Origin: Flavobacterium anhuiense
GTDB taxonomy: Bacteria > Bacteroidota > Bacteroidia > Flavobacteriales > Flavobacteriaceae
DNA length: 64,000 nt
NCBI RefSeq assembly: GCF_004151235.1
Contig: NZ_JUIV01000002.1
Location: 558,001 to 622,000 of the forward strand
Direction of reading: 5' to 3'
The translations under genes and the position numbers were made by a program. The notes under the pieces are model-generated. The model was not told the origin of the DNA. It saw only the letters and a list, made by a program, of their open reading frames with translations, and did not search any database. Shown here one piece after another: positions 61,035 through 64,000 of the stretch. Positions within the stretch are counted from its first letter, which is position 1; the number at the start of each line of letters is the position of its first letter.

Positions 61035-62276
61035 ATGAATCAAATCAAAAAACTTTTAATTATTGGGTTCGTTTGGCCCGAGCCAAAGTCTTCTGCAGCA
61101 GGCGGTAGAATGATGCAATTGATTTCTATTTTTAAAGAAAATGGATTCGAAATTACATTTGCAAGCGCGGCTCAGGACAGCGATTTTATGGTTGATTTGT
61201 CTGAATTTGGAGTAATAAAAAAAAACATCGAACTTAATTCTTCAAGTTTTGATGATTTTGTAGCCGAATTAAATCCAGATGTTGTTTTGTTTGACCGATT
61301 TATGGTCGAAGAACAGTTTGGTTGGCGAGTTGTTGAAAACTGTCCAAATGCAATCCGAATTTTAGATACGGAAGATCTGCATTGTCTGCGAACAGCAAGA
61401 CAAAAAGCTTTTAAAGAAAACCGAATTTTCGAATTGGAAGATTTATTGTCTGAAGAAGTGGCAAAACGTGAAATTGCCAGTATTTTACGTTGCGATTTGT
61501 CTTTAATTATTTCTGAATTCGAAATGAATATTCTAAAAGAGGTTTTTAAGATTAATGAAGACTTACTATTTTATCTTCCTTTTTTGGTTGATGAAATGAA
61601 AGAGGAAGACTTGCTAAAATTGCCTTCTTTTGAAAACCGAAATGATTTTATTTTTATTGGAAATTTTCTTCATGAGCCAAATTGGAATACTGTTCAATAT
61701 TTAAAAGAAGCCATTTGGCCTTCTATAAAAAAAGATTTTCCAGAAGCAGTTTTGAAGGTTTATGGAGCTTATCCTTCTCAAAAAGTATTGCAGTTGCATC
61801 AACCTAAAAATGGTTTTTACATTATGGGAAGGGCAGAAGATGCCAGAGAAATAGTAAAAAATGCCAGAGTGGTTTTAGCGCCAATTCGTTTTGGAGCAGG
61901 ATTAAAAGGAAAATTGCTAGAAGCTATGCAATGCGGAACGCCAAGCGGAACAACTTCAGTTGGTTCTGAAGCCATGCACGACGGTTTGCCTTGGAATGGT
62001 TTTGTTGAAGATGATGCAGTAGAGTTTGCTAAAAAAGCTATTGCACTGTATCAAAATGAAAACCTGTGGAAACAATCTCAAAAAAACGGAATCGAAATAA
62101 TCAATAAATGTTATCAGAAAAGCAATTATTCAAATGAATTAATCTCACTGGTAAATTCACTTTTGATAGATTCAAAAAGCCATCGTCTTCATAATTTTAT
62201 GGGAAATTTGCTGCAGCATCATGCGTTCAAAAGCACAATGTACATGTCAAAGTGGATTGAAGCGAAGAATAAATAG
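61035..62276 (+). CDS. Glycosyltransferase, GT-B fold (GT4-like)
   Basis: A 413-residue protein of GT-B type. The N-terminal half starts KLLIIGFVWPEPKSSAAGGR, a typical acceptor-side loop. The C-terminal half has FIFIGNFLHEPNWNTVQYLK and the donor-binding stretch RFGAGLKGKLLEAMQCGTPS, with glutamate in the EX7E-like position. Family 4 enzymes transfer sugars from nucleotide donors to build polysaccharides or glycolipids, or to glycosylate proteins. The substrate is unknown. It is not in a polysaccharide cluster; neighbours are miaE and a regulator, both on the other strand. Confidence 0.85.
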   Translation: MNQIKKLLIIGFVWPEPKSSAAGGRMMQLISIFKENGFEITFASAAQDSDFMVDLSEFGVIKKNIELNSSSFDDFVAELNPDVVLFDRFMVEEQFGWRVVENCPNAIRILDTEDLHCLRTARQKAFKENRIFELEDLLSEEVAKREIASILRCDLSLIISEFEMNILKEVFKINEDLLFYLPFLVDEMKEEDLLKLPSFENRNDFIFIGNFLHEPNWNTVQYLKEAIWPSIKKDFPEAVLKVYGAYPSQKVLQLHQPKNGFYIMGRAEDAREIVKNARVVLAPIRFGAGLKGKLLEAMQCGTPSGTTSVGSEAMHDGLPWNGFVEDDAVEFAKKAIALYQNENLWKQSQKNGIEIINKCYQKSNYSNELISLVNSLLIDSKSHRLHNFMGNLLQHHAFKSTMYMSKWIEAKNK

Positions 62277-62323
62277 TCTAAGTTTTCAGGTCTGTGATTA
62301 CTGATAAACTGCGACTCCAAACT

Positions 62324-63202
62324 TTAAGTGTCCATTTTGCCAAATCCTACTGTTTCACGATAAATTTGAGGCGAAACATCAGCATTCGTTTTAAAGAAAC
62401 GGCTAAAATAATGTTCGTCGTCATAACCTAATTCGTATGCAATTTCTTTTACGGTTTTGTTGGTTAGGTACAATTCTCTTTTAGCTTCAATAATAATTCT
62501 TTCCGAAATCAAATCGGTTAAAGTTTTATTGAAATAATTCTTAGATATTTTAGCTAATGCTTTTGGAGAAATATTCAATAATTCAGCATAATTTCCAGCC
62601 GAATGTTTGGTTTTAAAATTCAATTCAATCGCATCTTTCAAGCTTTGAAGAATGACAGGTTCTTTAGAATCAGGAATCGATTTCATTTCTTCTAATTGTT
62701 CTGTTTTTAATCTCGAAGCCGTGATTAAAAATATTTTCAAATAAGAAATCAATAATTCATATTGTGCCAATTCTGCATTCTGAATTTCAGCTTTCATTTG
62801 TTCAATTACCATTTTAAAAGTTTGTTCCGCTTGTTCTGTAACGTGAACATAAGGTGGCTGATAAATATTATTGAATAAAACGCCATTGCACGAAACCTCT
62901 TTTTGATGCATATGAATGCAATAAAAATCAGGATGAAAATGAATCGCGATTCCTTCAATTGGCTCATTTACACAAAGCATAAAAGGCTGATACGGAGAAA
63001 AGGCGAGAAGTGAGTTTTCTTCAAATTGATGTTCAGCAAAATCGGCTTTTACTTTGCCTTTTCCTTTAGTAACCCAAATTAAAGAGTAATAGTTATTACG
63101 CTGTAAATGATCAAAGTGGCTGTTATCATCAAAAGGAAGAATCTTGAAGGCTAAATTGCCATTCTGCGGATTGATTAAAGTAAAAACATTTTGAGAACTC
63201 AT
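62324..63202 (-). CDS. AraC family transcriptional regulator
   Basis: A 292-residue regulator with an N-terminal cupin-like sensor (YYSLIWVTKGKGKVKADFAE near the start, then LLAFSPYQPFML) and two C-terminal helix-turn-helix motifs (SAGNYAELLNISPKALAKIS; TVKEIAYELGYDDEHYFSRF). The frame reaches back to 63238; ATG 63202 (MSSQNVFTLINP) is preferred because the segment before it is A/T-rich and reads like leader, but this is a weak call. It follows the AhpD-like gene on the same strand with about 100 bp between them. The ligand is unknown. Confidence 0.9.
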   Translation of the reverse strand: MSSQNVFTLINPQNGNLAFKILPFDDNSHFDHLQRNNYYSLIWVTKGKGKVKADFAEHQFEENSLLAFSPYQPFMLCVNEPIEGIAIHFHPDFYCIHMHQKEVSCNGVLFNNIYQPPYVHVTEQAEQTFKMVIEQMKAEIQNAELAQYELLISYLKIFLITASRLKTEQLEEMKSIPDSKEPVILQSLKDAIELNFKTKHSAGNYAELLNISPKALAKISKNYFNKTLTDLISERIIIEAKRELYLTNKTVKEIAYELGYDDEHYFSRFFKTNADVSPQIYRETVGFGKMDT

Positions 63203-63300
63203 GATTTCTTTTGTTTTTGAAAGTATAAAGATAGCCATGAAATAAATTCACAGCTATCATTATAAATTGTTTTTTGTTATAGTGATTGTGCAAATTTTGA

Positions 63301-63831
63301 TTAAACTGTTGGAAAATCAATTTCAGTATTTGCTACATTATTAAAGTAGTTTGTCAATACATTCAAAGCAACATGACCAATAGTTTCTGCAATTTCAGCA
63401 TCAGAAACTCCAGCATTTTTAGCTTTATTTACATCTTCATCGTTTACTAAACCACCTTTGCTGATCAATGTTTTAGCCAATTGTAAAATCGCTTCTGTTT
63501 TTGCGTCGTCAGAATTTCCGGATCTTGCTGCTTTTAAAACTGCTGGATCTGCTTTTACTAATTTTTCTCCAATAAAAGTGTGTGCTGCTAAACAGTAGTC
63601 GCAAGAGTTGCTTTCTGAAACTGCTAAAGCGATTAATTCACCAGTTTTTGCGCTTAATTTTCCGTGGCTCAAAGCGCCGCTTAAGTTTAAATATCCTTCC
63701 AAAACTGCTGGAGAATTTCCCATTGTTCTCATCATGTTTGGTACAACGCCTAATTTTGCCTGAACTGCGTTGAATAAATCTTTAGTTTTTCCTGTTGCTT
63801 CTTCTGGGTTTAAAGCTGTTAATCGTGCCAT
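63301..63831 (-). CDS. Carboxymuconolactone decarboxylase/AhpD-like peroxidase-related protein
   Basis: A 176-residue all-helical protein of the CMD/AhpD family. The active-site CxxC is in SNSCDYCLAAHTFIG (C77, C80) with the proton-relay His84. AhpD-like members act as thiol-disulfide relays that recharge peroxiredoxins; decarboxylase members lack the CxxC. This points to a redox role. The sequence starts MARLTALNPEEATGKTKDLF, usual for peroxidase-related proteins. A regulator gene follows on the same strand and may control it. Confidence 0.9.
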   Translation of the reverse strand: MARLTALNPEEATGKTKDLFNAVQAKLGVVPNMMRTMGNSPAVLEGYLNLSGALSHGKLSAKTGELIALAVSESNSCDYCLAAHTFIGEKLVKADPAVLKAARSGNSDDAKTEAILQLAKTLISKGGLVNDEDVNKAKNAGVSDAEIAETIGHVALNVLTNYFNNVANTEIDFPTV

Positions 63832-63955
63832 TTTATTTAATTTTTTAAAGTTGTTATTTGTTGTTGTCTTTTGATATTACAAAGTTGCGACGATTGCAGG
63901 TTTTAAAACATGGAGAATGTACGCTATGTAATGGATAATTTTCCCTGATGTTTTT

Positions 63956-64000
63956 TAGGAGCTATTTCCCGCTATCCGTTCCAATCTTTTGTGCCGAACA
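63956..64000 (+). ncRNA. Flavo-1-like structured repeat, copy C (cut by window end)
   Basis: AGGAGCTATTTCCCGCTATC, then CGTTCCAATCTTTTGTGCCG at the end of the window. It matches the first half of copy B (18757-18838) and of copy A, including the start of the CTTTTG hairpin arm. The second arm lies outside. Confidence 0.55.

Overview
The window is a low-GC, gene-dense stretch of a Bacteroidota chromosome, almost certainly Flavobacterium or a close relative. The support is three gliding-motility genes (gldA, gldE, gldD), promoters of the TTG-N(17-23)-TAnnTTTG type instead of the E. coli -35/-10 pair, few Shine-Dalgarno sequences, a split cobalamin-dependent methionine synthase, DUF3078 and RDD proteins, and gene gaps filled with flavobacterial repeats. 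I found no rRNA, tRNA, CRISPR array, prophage or transposase.

Positions 1-28.7 kb are a sulfur assimilation and methionine region. A truncated metZ-type enzyme is followed by an RDD protein, a cysteine-bearing Rrf2 regulator and two TauE/SafE exporters. The + strand then carries cysH (APS-reductase type), cysD, cysN, a ferredoxin-type sulfite reductase fused to a HEPN domain, cobA, a Met8/CysG-N siroheme enzyme and a thioredoxin-reductase-like ferredoxin-NADP reductase. Together these take sulfate to sulfide and make the siroheme and probably the electrons that this needs. After a 756-bp leader holding a SAM-I riboswitch come the two halves of metH (with an unrelated lipoprotein gene between them), a four-helix-bundle gene and metF. 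Cobalamin-independent metE lies at 25.7-28 kb, divergent from an Lrp/AsnC regulator. Between metF and metE are a methyltransferase, a dicarboxylate/amino-acid symporter, a PLP decarboxylase, gldA, a beta-barrel protein and a polyprenyl diphosphate synthase.

Positions 28.9-64 kb are mostly housekeeping and cell-envelope genes: dGTPase, DUF3078, dxs, a TonB-C lipoprotein, tadA, a SUKH-like protein, the alpha-2-macroglobulin/pbpC pair, ribonuclease G, a 30-residue basic ribosomal-type protein missed by ordinary ORF cut-offs, HU, mutY-ssb-gldE-gldD, a heavy-metal-domain lipoprotein, an EamA transporter, an M16 peptidase pair (one active, one with its zinc site lost), rplU-rpmA, a membrane protein, an AsmA-like protein, miaE, a glycosyltransferase, an AraC regulator and an AhpD-like protein.

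The most unusual content is between genes. A structured repeat, plausibly the Flavo-1 RNA motif, occurs four times, twice in the leaders of the two metH halves and once between the SAM riboswitch and its gene. REP-like hairpins occur singly, as an inverted pair and as a four-palindrome array. One REP hairpin sits between a gene and a diverged second copy of that gene's own last 14 codons, a scar of recombination or insertion. A perfect palindrome lies between the promoter elements of the Rrf2 gene, and a second TTG-N6-CAA site covers the promoter of the sulfur operon. Many leaders carry degenerate 7-9 bp word arrays.
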